DNA from: Hominenteromicrobium sp964531265
Lineage (GTDB): Bacteria; Bacillota; Clostridia; Oscillospirales; Acutalibacteraceae
Reading direction: 5' to 3'
DNA length: 64,000 nt
NCBI GenBank assembly: GCA_964531265.1
Contig: CAZHDW010000003.1
Location: 72,286 to 136,285, forward strand
Shown: positions 42,785 through 51,713 of the stretch, piece by piece
Layout: every line of letters starts with the position of its first letter
Position numbering within the stretch: position 1 is the first letter of the stretch
Translations under genes and position numbers: made by a program
The notes under the pieces: generated by a model
What the model saw: the letters and a program-made list of their open reading frames with translations, nothing else
Databases searched by the model: none
What the model was told of the DNA's origin: nothing

Positions 42785-43034
42785 CCCCTTTGCGGTTTGG
42801 TAGGAATAATATTCCCCCGAAAGTTGCGTGGTCTTAGTGAATCACACACCCCGGCTTTGTTTATGCACGCTGCTTCCGCAAAGGATTTTACGCAGGCCGC
42901 AGGCAAATGCCTGCAATTTGGTCGCGGCAGCGGCACCCCGTACGCGCACAGGCGAAAATACGGCAGCCGATTTTATTTGGTTTTAGATGCAAACGCAATG
43001 AGTTTAGTTTACGGAAAAAGTCAGGGTTTGTCAA
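42785..43034 (-). promoter_or_regulatory. pot promoter and long untranslated leader
   Basis: Reverse strand TTGACA (43029-43034), 17 bases, TAAACT (43006-43011). Transcription would start about 220 bases ahead of potA. The leader contains paired segments such as GCAGGC/GCCTGC but no riboswitch class I recognise. Positions 42785-43183 hold no gene. Confidence 0.55.
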
Positions 43035-43115
43035 CTCATTTTGAAGAAATTATATCGAAACCCTGAATTTTCTCCGAGGGGAACATTCAGAGGGTGCTTT
43101 TTTGGGGATTTTGCG

Positions 43116-43152
43116 CAAAAAAAGGCACTGCGAATTTGTGCTTCGCAATGCC
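43116..43152 (-). terminator. terminator of the small exported peptide gene
   Basis: GGCACTGCGAA / TTCGCAATGCC stem with one mismatch, followed on the reverse strand by seven Ts. Confidence 0.8.
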
Positions 43153-43183
43153 GTAAATTTCCGAAAATGATAACCTGACTCAA

Positions 43184-43360
43184 TCACATAAACATGTTAT
43201 ATGCAGGAAATGTCATGTCCGCCGCCAAAGTCAGGCTGTCGCGGCCTGCACCGAATATTTCATTTGCACTGACCTGTGCACTGCACGCAACGAGAAGTAT
43301 GAGCACGACAAGCACAGTGAATATACGTCTGATAATACGCAAGTAAAGCTGTTTCTCCAT
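43184..43360 (-). CDS. small exported peptide or lipopeptide
   Basis: A 58-residue protein: basic start MEKQLYLRIIRRIF, hydrophobic TVLVVLILLVACSAQVSA, then about 26 residues rich in Ala, Phe and Met. The hydrophobic segment ends in LVAC, a possible lipobox, or AxA-type cleavage at VSA. Start with GGTGG site five bases before the ATG, and its own terminator. Secreted or lipid-linked; function unknown. It could be a signalling peptide or an inhibitor. Confidence 0.5.
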   Translation of the reverse strand: MEKQLYLRIIRRIFTVLVVLILLVACSAQVSANEIFGAGRDSLTLAADMTFPAYNMFM

Positions 43361-43505
43361 AATAACCACCGCATTAAGCTAAAAATTACGAGGATGCAAC
43401 GTAAAGGTTACGCTAAAATAACTTTTGTTACAATTCTGTTATATTTTACCATGAAAGCTTTGATTTTGCAATACTTTTTTACACTGAAATAAATTCTTGC
43501 AAAAA

Positions 43506-43537
43506 TGACGGGCTATGCGTAAAGCACAGGCCCGTCA
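43506..43537 (-). terminator. terminator of the sigma/anti-sigma pair
   Basis: TGACGGGC / GCCCGTCA hairpin followed on the reverse strand by ATTTTTG. Confidence 0.85.
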
Positions 43538-43564
43538 AAGAAAATGCAAGTCAATATTTCAAAT

Positions 43565-44269
43565 TTACGGTGCAGAGCCGTTATCGGTACGTGCGAAGTC
43601 AATGACATAGCCGCAGTCCGTGGGAGCGGCGAGGTCACGGAGCTGCTCCGCGGTGAGCAGCAAGCAGCGGTATTCGTTGCCGTTATCATCCGTAAGCGTA
43701 TGCATCTCGTAGCCGAGAGCGTCAAGTCCGTCAATGTATTTCGGATTGTCCGGCGGCAGCAGGGTCTTTTCGGAGTAAATGCATACCTGCACCGCAAGCA
43801 GCGGCTCGACACTGTTTTTCTCTGAGAGAACCATGTTCAGCGTGGCCTGAAGGCTGACAGAGAGGATCACGCTACCGTTTTCAGGGGCTTCTGTCGAAGA
43901 ACCCACCGCTTCGCCGTCATACTCCACCGGAGGAGAGTATATTATCAGCTGTTCGGCGGTTTCCTGCCTGATTTCTTCCTCACAGGCATCTTCGTTGTCG
44001 TGAGCGATGCCTGCGCCGGTCGTTTCGTTTGTCTCCGGTGCCCCTTCGATACCAGCGGAGTCCATTGAGGCATTTTTACTTCTGCTGTCAAATAATCCCG
44101 TCTGTGCGACGACCGCCCAGCACACCAGCAGGCAGATACATGCGGCCAGAGTGCTGTACCAGCGCGCGGAATGCAGCTTCAAAATTTGCCGAGCCGAATA
44201 TTCCTCAGCCTCTGCGACGATAGCCTCATCGACGCTGTTCATTGCAATGAGCAGATCCTTTCCCGTCAT
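43565..44269 (-). CDS. putative membrane anti-sigma factor
   Basis: A 234-residue protein. A short cytosolic region (1-38, MTGKDLLIAMNSVDEAIVAE) precedes one membrane helix (TLAACICLLVCWAVVAQTGL, about 40-59) and an acidic extracellular domain to the C terminus. The position 16 bases after an ECF sigma gene and the single-pass layout indicate an anti-sigma factor. It lacks a recognisable zinc motif. The outer domain may sense an envelope signal. Confidence 0.7.
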   Translation of the reverse strand: MTGKDLLIAMNSVDEAIVAEAEEYSARQILKLHSARWYSTLAACICLLVCWAVVAQTGLFDSRSKNASMDSAGIEGAPETNETTGAGIAHDNEDACEEEIRQETAEQLIIYSPPVEYDGEAVGSSTEAPENGSVILSVSLQATLNMVLSEKNSVEPLLAVQVCIYSEKTLLPPDNPKYIDGLDALGYEMHTLTDDNGNEYRCLLLTAEQLRDLAAPTDCGYVIDFARTDNGSAP

Positions 44270-44285
44270 GAATAAATCTCCTTTA

Positions 44286-44843
44286 TCAAATGCTTATTTC
44301 TTCTCTTTCAAGATATTCACGCAGCTTTTTGCGTGAGCGGAACAGGGAGGTCTTTACCTTGCTCTCCGTTATCCCGTATCTTTCGGCTATCTCGCTGACT
44401 GTATCCATGAACCAATATCTTCTCATAAAGATGACACGGTTCTCCGTGGAAAGACCTTTCAGAAAAGAGTTCAGAGCAGCTCCAAGCTCCCTTGAGTCCG
44501 CTTCGCGGTCAGCGGCGGTATCCGGAATGCACGCGGAAAGCTCATCGGTCAGGGGAGCGATATCGGCACTGCGCTTTGCGGCATTCAGCCAGTCGAGCCT
44601 GTTGCATGCCAGGTTGCGGCAGAGCCTTGCAAGATATGAGAAGAAATGCTCGGGACGTTGGGGCGGAACGGAGTTCCACGTGCCGAGGTAGGTGTCGTTC
44701 ACGCACTCTTCCGAATCCTCCTGCACGCGCAGCATACGGGAGGCAAGACGCAGAAGCCGTGCGCCGTATTTAGTGCCTGTTTCCTGTATGGCGCTGTCGT
44801 CACGCGCCCAGTACAGATCAAGTATGCGTTCATCCTCAAGCAT
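44286..44843 (-). CDS. ECF-type RNA polymerase sigma factor
   Basis: A 185-residue sigma factor. Region 2 covers residues 10-80 (HFFSYLARLCRNLACNRLDW near 62-80) and region 4 is about 130-180 (STENRVIFMRRYWFMDTVSE and IAERYGITESKVKTSLFRSR). Start with AGGGGG. It is transcribed with the following anti-sigma-like gene, the usual arrangement for envelope-stress or peptide-response sigma factors. Confidence 0.92.
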   Translation of the reverse strand: MLEDERILDLYWARDDSAIQETGTKYGARLLRLASRMLRVQEDSEECVNDTYLGTWNSVPPQRPEHFFSYLARLCRNLACNRLDWLNAAKRSADIAPLTDELSACIPDTAADREADSRELGAALNSFLKGLSTENRVIFMRRYWFMDTVSEIAERYGITESKVKTSLFRSRKKLREYLEREEISI

Positions 44844-44895
44844 CGTATTACCCCCTGTCCTTTCAAATATTAAATAAGCATTTGCACGATAAAGG

Positions 44896-45753
44896 TTACA
44901 CTTCGGAAAAATTATTTTTTATGGCAAATTTATCCACGGCCTCGGCAAAGCCGCAGTCACGGTAATCCGAAACAACGGCACGGCAGACGGCCTTTACCTG
45001 CGGCACGGCGTTATCGACTGCCACGGGGAAGCCGGCGGCGGTCAGCATTTCAAGGTCGTTTCCGTTGTCGCCGATGGCCATGACAGCGGAGGGAGAAATG
45101 CCGAGCACCTCACACAGTGCCAAGAGCCCCGAGCCCTTATTACAGTCCAGAGCATTGATCTCCATATTATCAACATTCGAATATGTAAAGGTAAGTCCGT
45201 CAACGGCGCGTATTTCGCGGAAAAAGTCTTCGCGCACGTCCTCGGGTATGTACATGAGATTTATCTTTTCGGGCCTGATGTTCTCGGCCTTGATGTATTT
45301 CGCAGGGTCATCGACGAAAAGGTAGTTCTTTTCGAGCAGGTGGAGCTTTTCCCTTGGAAAATCCGCCCTCTCGCGCATCCTTTGGGGTGCTCCGCGGCGC
45401 GTCACAGCCCTGCCGTTTACGTAGTATTCAACATAGATATCAAAGCGCTCGATTACCTCATGCGCCGCAAGTGCCGTGTCGGTGTCGATAAGCATTGCAT
45501 GGAGCAGTTTGCTTTCGGAAAGCTCCCATATTGCTGCACCGTTGGAGGTCATGGCATAGCGGATGAAGGACAGCGAGGTAAGTGATTTCGGCAGGAATTC
45601 CATTGAACGCCCGGTGGCAGGTACCATGAGAATGCCCATTTCGGCGGCGCGCTCCATAGCGCGTCTGTTTTCCTCGGGTAGTATACCGCCGCTGAGTATC
45701 GTTGTGCCGTCCAGGTCGAAGGTGACGGCTTTTATATTTGGCAGCTTCTCCAT
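44896..45753 (-). CDS. Cof-type HAD phosphatase
   Basis: A 285-residue HAD-IIB phosphatase. Motif I is VTFDLDGTTILSGG (residues 11-24), motif III Lys near 210, and GDNGNDLEMLTAAGFPVAVD near 228-247 is motif IV. Members dephosphorylate sugar phosphates or FMN. The start is eight bases after the DUF4097 stop, so they are probably co-transcribed. Confidence 0.92.
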   Translation of the reverse strand: MEKLPNIKAVTFDLDGTTILSGGILPEENRRAMERAAEMGILMVPATGRSMEFLPKSLTSLSFIRYAMTSNGAAIWELSESKLLHAMLIDTDTALAAHEVIERFDIYVEYYVNGRAVTRRGAPQRMRERADFPREKLHLLEKNYLFVDDPAKYIKAENIRPEKINLMYIPEDVREDFFREIRAVDGLTFTYSNVDNMEINALDCNKGSGLLALCEVLGISPSAVMAIGDNGNDLEMLTAAGFPVAVDNAVPQVKAVCRAVVSDYRDCGFAEAVDKFAIKNNFSEV

Positions 45754-45761
45754 AGTGCACC

Positions 45762-46754
45762 TCAGTTTTTCAAAAGCTCAAAGCCGGCAGAGGTTGTTTC
45801 TACCTCAAGGACGGAAGAACCATCGCCGAATATATGGGTTTTTCCGTCCTTTACGGTATCAAAGGCGCTTGAAAAATCGCCGGATACCGAGCTGAAGGTA
45901 CATGTAAAGCCGCTTTCCGCTTCGGGCATGTGCATCGATATGTTTCCGCTGACGCTGTGCATTACAGCGCTGCTCGGCCAGCTTGAAGCCGTGATGTCAA
46001 CAGAGCCGGAAACGCTTCTGCATGTGATATTATCCGCGGTACCGGAAAAGCTCATAGAGCCCGAGGTGGTGTCGAGCAGAAGCCTGTCGCCATATACCTC
46101 GATCAGCTCCACCGAGCCTGATGTGGTCGAGGCCGTAACAGCCTTGGTACAGGAGATGCTCTCGCAGCTTATGTCGCCGGAGACGGTCGAAGCGCGGAGC
46201 TCATTGCCGGAAATATTTCTGAGGCTTATTCTGCCGGAGGTCGTTTTGTACATTGAATTCAGCGCACTTATGCCGTCAATTGTTATATCTCCCGAAACCG
46301 TGCCTATCGAAAGGCTGTCGATTTGCTCGCTGAATGCCCTGGGTATCCATACCGCGAGTGTCTTCGGTCTGACTCTGCCTATGGTGAGGCTAACGGCTGA
46401 GCTGTCCCAGTCGATGGAAAGCTTGCTGCCGGATATCTCCATTTCGAGCCTTTCGGTTCCGCTCAGCTCCCTGTCCGAGGTCTCGGTGGTATAGACTGTG
46501 CTGCCGTCATAGTAATAGAGTGTTACCGGACCGCTGACCCAATCTATATCTATTTCGCGCAGTGAGCTAACCTCTTCCTCAAGGTCATAGCTGTAGCTGC
46601 CCTCGCTTACTGTATCCGTTGAATCGGTGTGCGCGATAAGGTCGGAAAGTCCAAAGCCGGTCTTAAATCCGTAAATAAGTACGCATACGGAGGTCACTGC
46701 TATGCATGCCAGTGCAAATATGCGCAGTGCTCTTGCGATTTTTCTGTTGTTCAT
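45762..46754 (-). CDS. DUF4097 family membrane-anchored beta-solenoid protein
   Basis: A 330-residue protein with one N-terminal membrane helix (about residues 8-28) and then repeated short strands such as SIGTVSGDITIDG, RASTVSGDISCESI and TTSGSMSFSG, as in the DUF4097 (LiaG-like) family. The repeats should form a right-handed beta-solenoid outside the cell. Often linked to envelope stress regulation. Start at 46754 with AGGA; longer readings lack this. Confidence 0.82.
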   Translation of the reverse strand: MNNRKIARALRIFALACIAVTSVCVLIYGFKTGFGLSDLIAHTDSTDTVSEGSYSYDLEEEVSSLREIDIDWVSGPVTLYYYDGSTVYTTETSDRELSGTERLEMEISGSKLSIDWDSSAVSLTIGRVRPKTLAVWIPRAFSEQIDSLSIGTVSGDITIDGISALNSMYKTTSGRISLRNISGNELRASTVSGDISCESISCTKAVTASTTSGSVELIEVYGDRLLLDTTSGSMSFSGTADNITCRSVSGSVDITASSWPSSAVMHSVSGNISMHMPEAESGFTCTFSSVSGDFSSAFDTVKDGKTHIFGDGSSVLEVETTSAGFELLKN

Positions 46755-46904
46755 GATCTGTCCTACCCCTTTTTCTGTATTGAAGCATGTGCTGAGCACC
46801 GGCTCCTTTACCTGATATAGTAGCATTTGCGTCCGTTCCTTGTCAATGCGAAGAGCGGCGTTTTGCAAAATCCGACCGCAAATCGAATTTATGCTTTTAT
46901 TTTG

Positions 46905-46933
46905 TTGAAAGAAACTGACCGATATGGTATACT
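46905..46933 (+). promoter_or_regulatory. promoter of the GHKL-like gene
   Basis: TTGAAA (46905-46910), 17 bases, TATACT (46928-46933). Confidence 0.6.
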
Positions 46934-46994
46934 TTTAACATATTATGTCGTAATATGCTGTGAACCATACCATGTAAGTTGAGGAGTGTTAGTT

Positions 46995-48278
46995 ATGATG
47001 GTTTTGCCCCTGGTGTTTTTGTGCAACACTGTGCTGTTTGCGCTTATCATGAATAATCGATTCAAGGCTGTAACCACAGCGGCGGTTTCCGCTGCGGCAT
47101 ACATACTGTCCATTATACTGAATGCAGTGCTCTCTCCTGCCTTTGATTCCGCGGACGGCTACGTCGGCATCATCCTGAATTCCGCCGTGCTGCTTGTGGC
47201 AGGTACGGTGCTATATACAAATAATCTCGTGCAAAAGCTTTTTGCTGCGCTGCTCATGTGCTGCAATTACACCTTTCTGTTCTCAGTGACGGAGCAGCTC
47301 TTCGGTGTGCTACCCTTTGGGAACCGTGGCTTTGGTGCTCTGCTGACCGGTATCATCGTCTATTTGCTGTTCTCGATACTGACGATAATAACTCTCGTCA
47401 GGCCGATGCAGTATTTTTCATCACGCGGTGTATCGACGCTGTCCGTGGGGCTGTGCGTGCTCACCCTGCTTTGCTGGGTCTCCGCCGCCGGAAAAATCAC
47501 GGATATGCTCGGAGTGGATGTCTTTGCGCCGAGATTCTTCATTACACTGTTCATCTATGCCATAATGGTGTTTGCCATTCGTTCTGCATATAATGCGGCA
47601 AAATTCAAGGAGCGCGAATGCCGCAGAGACCACAGGGATGCGCTTTTGCAGGTTCAGGCCGATTATTTTAATTCCATGGTTGGCAATGTCACAAATGCAA
47701 AGACTGCACGCGAACACCACGATTATGTCATTAACGAAATAACGAATTATGCGCGCCAGGGCAATTGTGACGGAGTTCTGGATGCGGTGGCGGATCAGGC
47801 TGTTCTGCGTGACCCGTTCCTTGACCATTACAGCGATAATCCCTATATAAATGCAGTGATAGCTGCAAAAACTGCATACGCAAGGCATTGCGGAGTGCGC
47901 ATGGAAAGCAATATCGAGCTTGGCAATGCAAATCTCAAAACGGTGGAGTTCTGCGTCATATTGAACGATATCCTGGCGCAGGCGATAGAAAATGCCGAGA
48001 AATCACACGCACAGGACAAGAGTGTTCGCATGACCGTTCTGCCCATGGACGGAAAAATAAGCTTTGAGGCGGTCTATTCAGCTTCTCCGAAGAGAAAGAA
48101 AAAGCTGCTGCTCAATAAGAATTCGTTCACCGATATAGTAAAATCACTGTTTGAGCCCGAGATTGCCGAAGGGCCGAAGCTGGAGGCAGTTAGGGGAATA
48201 TTGGAGCGCAACAGCGGCACGATGAATATTTCATCCGCAGGCAGCTCCGAAATACTTAAAGTAGTCATCAACAATTAA
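46995..48278 (+). CDS. orphan membrane protein resembling a GHKL sensor kinase
   Basis: A 427-residue protein with about six membrane helices (1-210) and a cytosolic part. REHHDYVINEITNYARQG near residue 240 resembles the AgrC/NatK phospho-acceptor segment, and VILNDILAQAIENAEKSHAQ near 322 resembles the N box. The usual glycine boxes of the ATPase are not visible; KRKKKLLLNKNSF replaces them. No response regulator is adjacent. The start at 46995 has GAGGAG eight bases before. It may be a catalytically dead sensor or a quorum-type receptor. Confidence 0.65.
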   Translation: MMVLPLVFLCNTVLFALIMNNRFKAVTTAAVSAAAYILSIILNAVLSPAFDSADGYVGIILNSAVLLVAGTVLYTNNLVQKLFAALLMCCNYTFLFSVTEQLFGVLPFGNRGFGALLTGIIVYLLFSILTIITLVRPMQYFSSRGVSTLSVGLCVLTLLCWVSAAGKITDMLGVDVFAPRFFITLFIYAIMVFAIRSAYNAAKFKERECRRDHRDALLQVQADYFNSMVGNVTNAKTAREHHDYVINEITNYARQGNCDGVLDAVADQAVLRDPFLDHYSDNPYINAVIAAKTAYARHCGVRMESNIELGNANLKTVEFCVILNDILAQAIENAEKSHAQDKSVRMTVLPMDGKISFEAVYSASPKRKKKLLLNKNSFTDIVKSLFEPEIAEGPKLEAVRGILERNSGTMNISSAGSSEILKVVINN

Positions 48279-48300
48279 AAGCTTGAAAGGAAAAATGAAA

Positions 48301-49395
48301 ATGAGAAATGAGATATTGTATACCGATGTTGCCGCAGCATATCCGTTTTGGAATAAGATAGAGTCCATTACACCATACGGCGGCGGACATATCAACGACA
48401 CCTTCCTCGTAAAGTGTCTTGACGGAGAGGAATATGTTTTGCAGCGCATTAACAGCTATGTTTTTAAGCATCCGGATGAGATAATGGAGAACATTATCGG
48501 CGTCACGGAATTTATCGCAGATAAGCTCAAGAAGAGCGGCAGGGATGCAGCCCGCGGCACACTGACAGTGGTTCAGACCAAAGACGGCATGGATTATTTC
48601 GTAGATAACCTCGGCGAGTTCTGGCGCGTTACCGTCAACATTCAGAATACCACCGCATTCGATTTTGCGGAGTCCACAGAAATGCTGAAAAAGTCCGGTG
48701 CTGCTTTCGGTGAGTTCCAGAGTATGCTGGCCGATTACCCGGCGGAAACTCTGCATGAGACAATACCGCATTTCCATGATACTCCCGACCGCTACAGACA
48801 GCTTGAACAGGCCATAAAGGATAACAAGTCCGGCAGACTCTGCAACGTTGCTGAGGAAATCGAGTTTGTTAAGGCGCGAAAGGCCGATTGTGCGGCGCTC
48901 ATGGATCTCCTGCAGGAGGGCGAGCTTCCACTGAAGGTAACTCATAACGATACCAAGATGAGCAATGTTCTCATAGACAATACAACCGGAGAGGCCGTGT
49001 GCGTTATCGACCTCGATACCGTTATGCCGGGTCTCACCGCATTTGACTTCGGCGATTCCATCAGAGCCGGCGCTACGACCGCTGCCGAGGATGAGGCCGA
49101 CCTCAGCAAGGTGCATTTCAGCATGGAGCTGTTTAAGGCGTATACCGAGGGCTTCCTCGGCGCTGCCGGAAAGGCATTGACCGAGACCGAGATACGTACG
49201 CTCCCCGTAGGTGCAAAGCTGATGACCCTTGAGGTCGGAATGCGCTTCCTTGCCGACTACATCAACGGCGACGTGTACTTTAAGACACAGTACCCCGAGC
49301 ATAACCTCGTTCGTGCGCGCAATCAGTTCCACCTTGTCAAGGACATGGAGAGTCAGTGGGACGAAATGATGGCCGTGGTTGAGGCATATCTGTAA
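48301..49395 (+). CDS. aminoglycoside phosphotransferase-family kinase, NahK-like
   Basis: A 364-residue APH-fold kinase. TPYGGGHINDTFLVKC near residue 24 and VLQRINSYVFKHPDEIMENI near 46 closely recall N-acetylhexosamine 1-kinase. The catalytic loop is VTHNDTKMSNVLID near 220 and the metal-binding Asp is in CVIDLDTVMPG near 243. It would phosphorylate a sugar at C1 using ATP. Alternatively another small molecule is the substrate. Among in-frame ATGs at 48295 and 48301, the latter has the better spacing from AAAGGA. Confidence 0.8.
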   Translation: MRNEILYTDVAAAYPFWNKIESITPYGGGHINDTFLVKCLDGEEYVLQRINSYVFKHPDEIMENIIGVTEFIADKLKKSGRDAARGTLTVVQTKDGMDYFVDNLGEFWRVTVNIQNTTAFDFAESTEMLKKSGAAFGEFQSMLADYPAETLHETIPHFHDTPDRYRQLEQAIKDNKSGRLCNVAEEIEFVKARKADCAALMDLLQEGELPLKVTHNDTKMSNVLIDNTTGEAVCVIDLDTVMPGLTAFDFGDSIRAGATTAAEDEADLSKVHFSMELFKAYTEGFLGAAGKALTETEIRTLPVGAKLMTLEVGMRFLADYINGDVYFKTQYPEHNLVRARNQFHLVKDMESQWDEMMAVVEAYL

Positions 49396-49403
49396 AATGA
49401 ATC

Positions 49404-49439
49404 AAAGCCGTCGAAAACTGAATAGCTTCGGCGGCTTTT
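49404..49439 (+). terminator. terminator after the kinase
   Basis: AAAGCCGTCGAA / TTCGGCGGCTTT stem with one G-U pair and a T-run. Confidence 0.85.
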
Positions 49440-49510
49440 GCTTATGAGCTCGTTTTGTAAGCTATATCCTCAGGGATATCAGCTATAAATATCTTTTGGG
49501 AGGAACTGAT

Positions 49511-50380
49511 ATGGATTTTAAAACAATGATGAAAATGCCGCCCGTGATCGAGATAGCATATAAGACATATGCTATAAACGAGTATGGCCTTGATGCGATG
49601 TTCCTTTTGGTCGGCGATGAAAAGGCTCTGCTGATCGATACCGGAACCGGAGTTTTCGACCTGCCGATGCTTGTCTCGAGTCTGACGGATAAGCCGCTGA
49701 CTGTTGCGCTGACGCATGGCCATCCCGACCACGCAGGTGCTATCGGCTGGTTTGACAGTGTTTACGCTCATAGCGATGATTTCGAAATGGCCTTGAACAT
49801 TCCCTATGAGACCAGAAAGGGATATGCCGAGTCACTTCTCAAAATGAACCCGAATGCACCGGTTACGGCGGAGGACACGGTGAAATTTGAAAAGCTTCCC
49901 GAAATGCTGCCCCTTAAGGAGGGTGATGTCATCGACCTCGGTAACCGCAAGGTCATGGTGTACGAGACACCGGGTCACACACCGGGCGGACTCAGCTTCC
50001 TCGATGTTCGTGAGAGAATCATGATAACCGGAGATGCCTGCAACGGAAACACACTGCTGCTGGCTCTCGGCGGAAGCCCGGAGCTTCATCCCAAGCAGAC
50101 GATCGGCTCGCTTAAGGCAACGGCGCAAAAGCTGATATCACTCGAGCCCCTGTATGACCGCAATTATAACGGTCATGTCGGCTATGGCGGTTCAGCCTCA
50201 TGTATGCCGCAGCCCTATGGTATAAGCCGCGATGTGGAGGCGCTTTGCGAGGATATCCTGAGCGGTAAGGAGCAGGGGGAGCCCGAGTCGTTCGATATCG
50301 GCGGCGAGAGCAGCGGTATTAACCTCTTTGCACGCAGGGGCGCTGCCGGTATACGTTATATGAAAGAAGCAATAAAGTAA
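49511..50380 (+). CDS. metallo-beta-lactamase fold hydrolase
   Basis: A 289-residue MBL-fold enzyme. The metal motif THGHPDHAGAIGW (near residue 73) is HxHxDH, with GHTPGG near 160 and GDACNGNTLLL near 178. No rubredoxin, flavodoxin or beta-CASP domain. Most likely a glyoxalase-II-like or lactonase hydrolase; substrate unknown. Start at 49511 with GGGAGGA. Confidence 0.87.
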   Translation: MDFKTMMKMPPVIEIAYKTYAINEYGLDAMFLLVGDEKALLIDTGTGVFDLPMLVSSLTDKPLTVALTHGHPDHAGAIGWFDSVYAHSDDFEMALNIPYETRKGYAESLLKMNPNAPVTAEDTVKFEKLPEMLPLKEGDVIDLGNRKVMVYETPGHTPGGLSFLDVRERIMITGDACNGNTLLLALGGSPELHPKQTIGSLKATAQKLISLEPLYDRNYNGHVGYGGSASCMPQPYGISRDVEALCEDILSGKEQGEPESFDIGGESSGINLFARRGAAGIRYMKEAIK

Positions 50381-50396
50381 ATAGCTGAAAACAAAG

Positions 50397-50426
50397 AATT
50401 CGCCGAATACTTCGGCGAATTTTTTT
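50397..50426. terminator. terminator between MBL gene and LacI gene
   Basis: AATTCGCCGA / TCGGCGAATT stem, then a T-run on the forward strand. Confidence 0.9.
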
Positions 50427-50431
50427 ATGGC

Positions 50432-51493
50432 TCAGCGTGAGTAGGGAGCCGGAGGTGCACAGCTTTCGCGAATGATAAGCTCCGGTCTGTAATTCAGGAC
50501 AACATCGTCGTTTACATTGTTGATAGCACCCAAAAGAGCATTTATGATGAACCGTCCGAACAGCTCGTTGTGCTGGTCAACGCTTGTCAGGCGCGGCACC
50601 TGATACTCGGCGGTATAGAACTGATCGCAGCTTATTACAGATACATCCTGGGGGATACGCAGACCGGCATCGGCCAGAGCGCGGTATGCGCCGAGTGCTA
50701 TATTATCGTTTATGGCGAGCAGCGCCGTGAAGGAGCTCTTGCTGTTTATCAGCGCCCTTGTGGCCCGATATCCGTCCGGAGCATAATAATCTGACAGCAT
50801 TATCAGCTCCGGTGATTTGGAAAGCTGAAGCGCTTCCAGAGCGTCCCGGTACGCGTTGAGTCTTGCATCAGTGATACCTACGCCGTCCTCACCGCCGACA
50901 AAGGCGATGCGCTTATGCCCTAAAGAGGCAAGATAGCTGACTGCCGAGAAAACGCCCTGACCGCGTTCGCGCTGTACAAATCGACAGTCAATGCCGTCAA
51001 TGGGATTTCCGAGCACCACGACAGGAACATTTGAAGCCATGCTTTTCAGAGCGGCGCGGTATTTGCTGCTGACATCGAACAAATCTGCCTGACCGCCGAC
51101 GACCAGAACACCGTCAACCTTCTTGTCAAGCATCATTTGGAAGTAATCCAGTTCCCTGATTTCCATGATCTCAGCGTCGGCAGAGCTGAAAAAGGTGTTG
51201 CAAAGTATCACGGAATACCCGGCCTCGTGAGCTGCTTTTTCGAATTCGCTGAACATGGCGGCAAAGTACGGATTGGAGATATCTGGCATGATGATGCCGA
51301 TTGTCATGCTTTGACGGTTTATAAGACTGCGTGCAAAGGCGTTCGGTGTGTAATTGTAGCGCCGAATCACAGCGTTGACCCGGTTGCGTGTGGCTTCGGA
51401 GACGGGCGCTGTTCCATTCATGACACGGGAAACAGTGGCAATGGAGACTCCGCTTTCCTTTGCTATCTGCACGATGGTAATGGGTCTGTCCAT
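50432..51493 (-). CDS. LacI-family transcriptional regulator
   Basis: A 353-residue repressor. Helix-turn-helix: TIVQIAKESGVSIATVSRVM (about residues 6-25) then NGTAPVSEATRNRVNAVIRR. The sugar-binding core has FVGGEDGVGITDARLNAYRD near 198. It lies divergent to the GH9 operon, whose promoter carries matching palindromes, so it should repress both itself and the operon until a sugar effector binds. Start with GAGGAG upstream. Confidence 0.93.
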   Translation of the reverse strand: MDRPITIVQIAKESGVSIATVSRVMNGTAPVSEATRNRVNAVIRRYNYTPNAFARSLINRQSMTIGIIMPDISNPYFAAMFSEFEKAAHEAGYSVILCNTFFSSADAEIMEIRELDYFQMMLDKKVDGVLVVGGQADLFDVSSKYRAALKSMASNVPVVVLGNPIDGIDCRFVQRERGQGVFSAVSYLASLGHKRIAFVGGEDGVGITDARLNAYRDALEALQLSKSPELIMLSDYYAPDGYRATRALINSKSSFTALLAINDNIALGAYRALADAGLRIPQDVSVISCDQFYTAEYQVPRLTSVDQHNELFGRFIINALLGAINNVNDDVVLNYRPELIIRESCAPPAPYSR

Positions 51494-51527
51494 AATGATC
51501 GCTCCTCTTTCAATATTCGATAGCAAT

Positions 51528-51556
51528 AAAATATCAGATAATGAAAAAGTTTTCAA
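51528..51556 (-). promoter_or_regulatory. promoter and operator of the LacI gene
   Basis: Reverse strand TTGAAA (51551-51556), 17 bases, TATTTT (51528-51533). The palindrome TGAAAAAGTTTTCA (51542-51555) covers the -35. It matches the operator at the divergent promoter. Confidence 0.7.
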
Positions 51557-51630
51557 TGATATCAATGAAAACGCCGGAAAAACCGTCGATACGCCGAAAT
51601 TGACCTTTGAAAAATCGTCAATAGTGACAA

Positions 51631-51659
51631 TTGAAATGAAAAGGTTTTCATATTAGAAT
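51631..51659 (+). promoter_or_regulatory. promoter of the GH9 operon with operator in the spacer
   Basis: TTGAAA (51631-51636), 17-base spacer, TAGAAT (51654-51659). TGAAAAGGTTTTCA (51637-51650) fills the spacer, in a position to block polymerase. Confidence 0.8.
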
Positions 51660-51713
51660 GGAAAACAGATACCGATATGGATTCAATACAGCAGAATTTG
51701 GGGGACTATGAGC

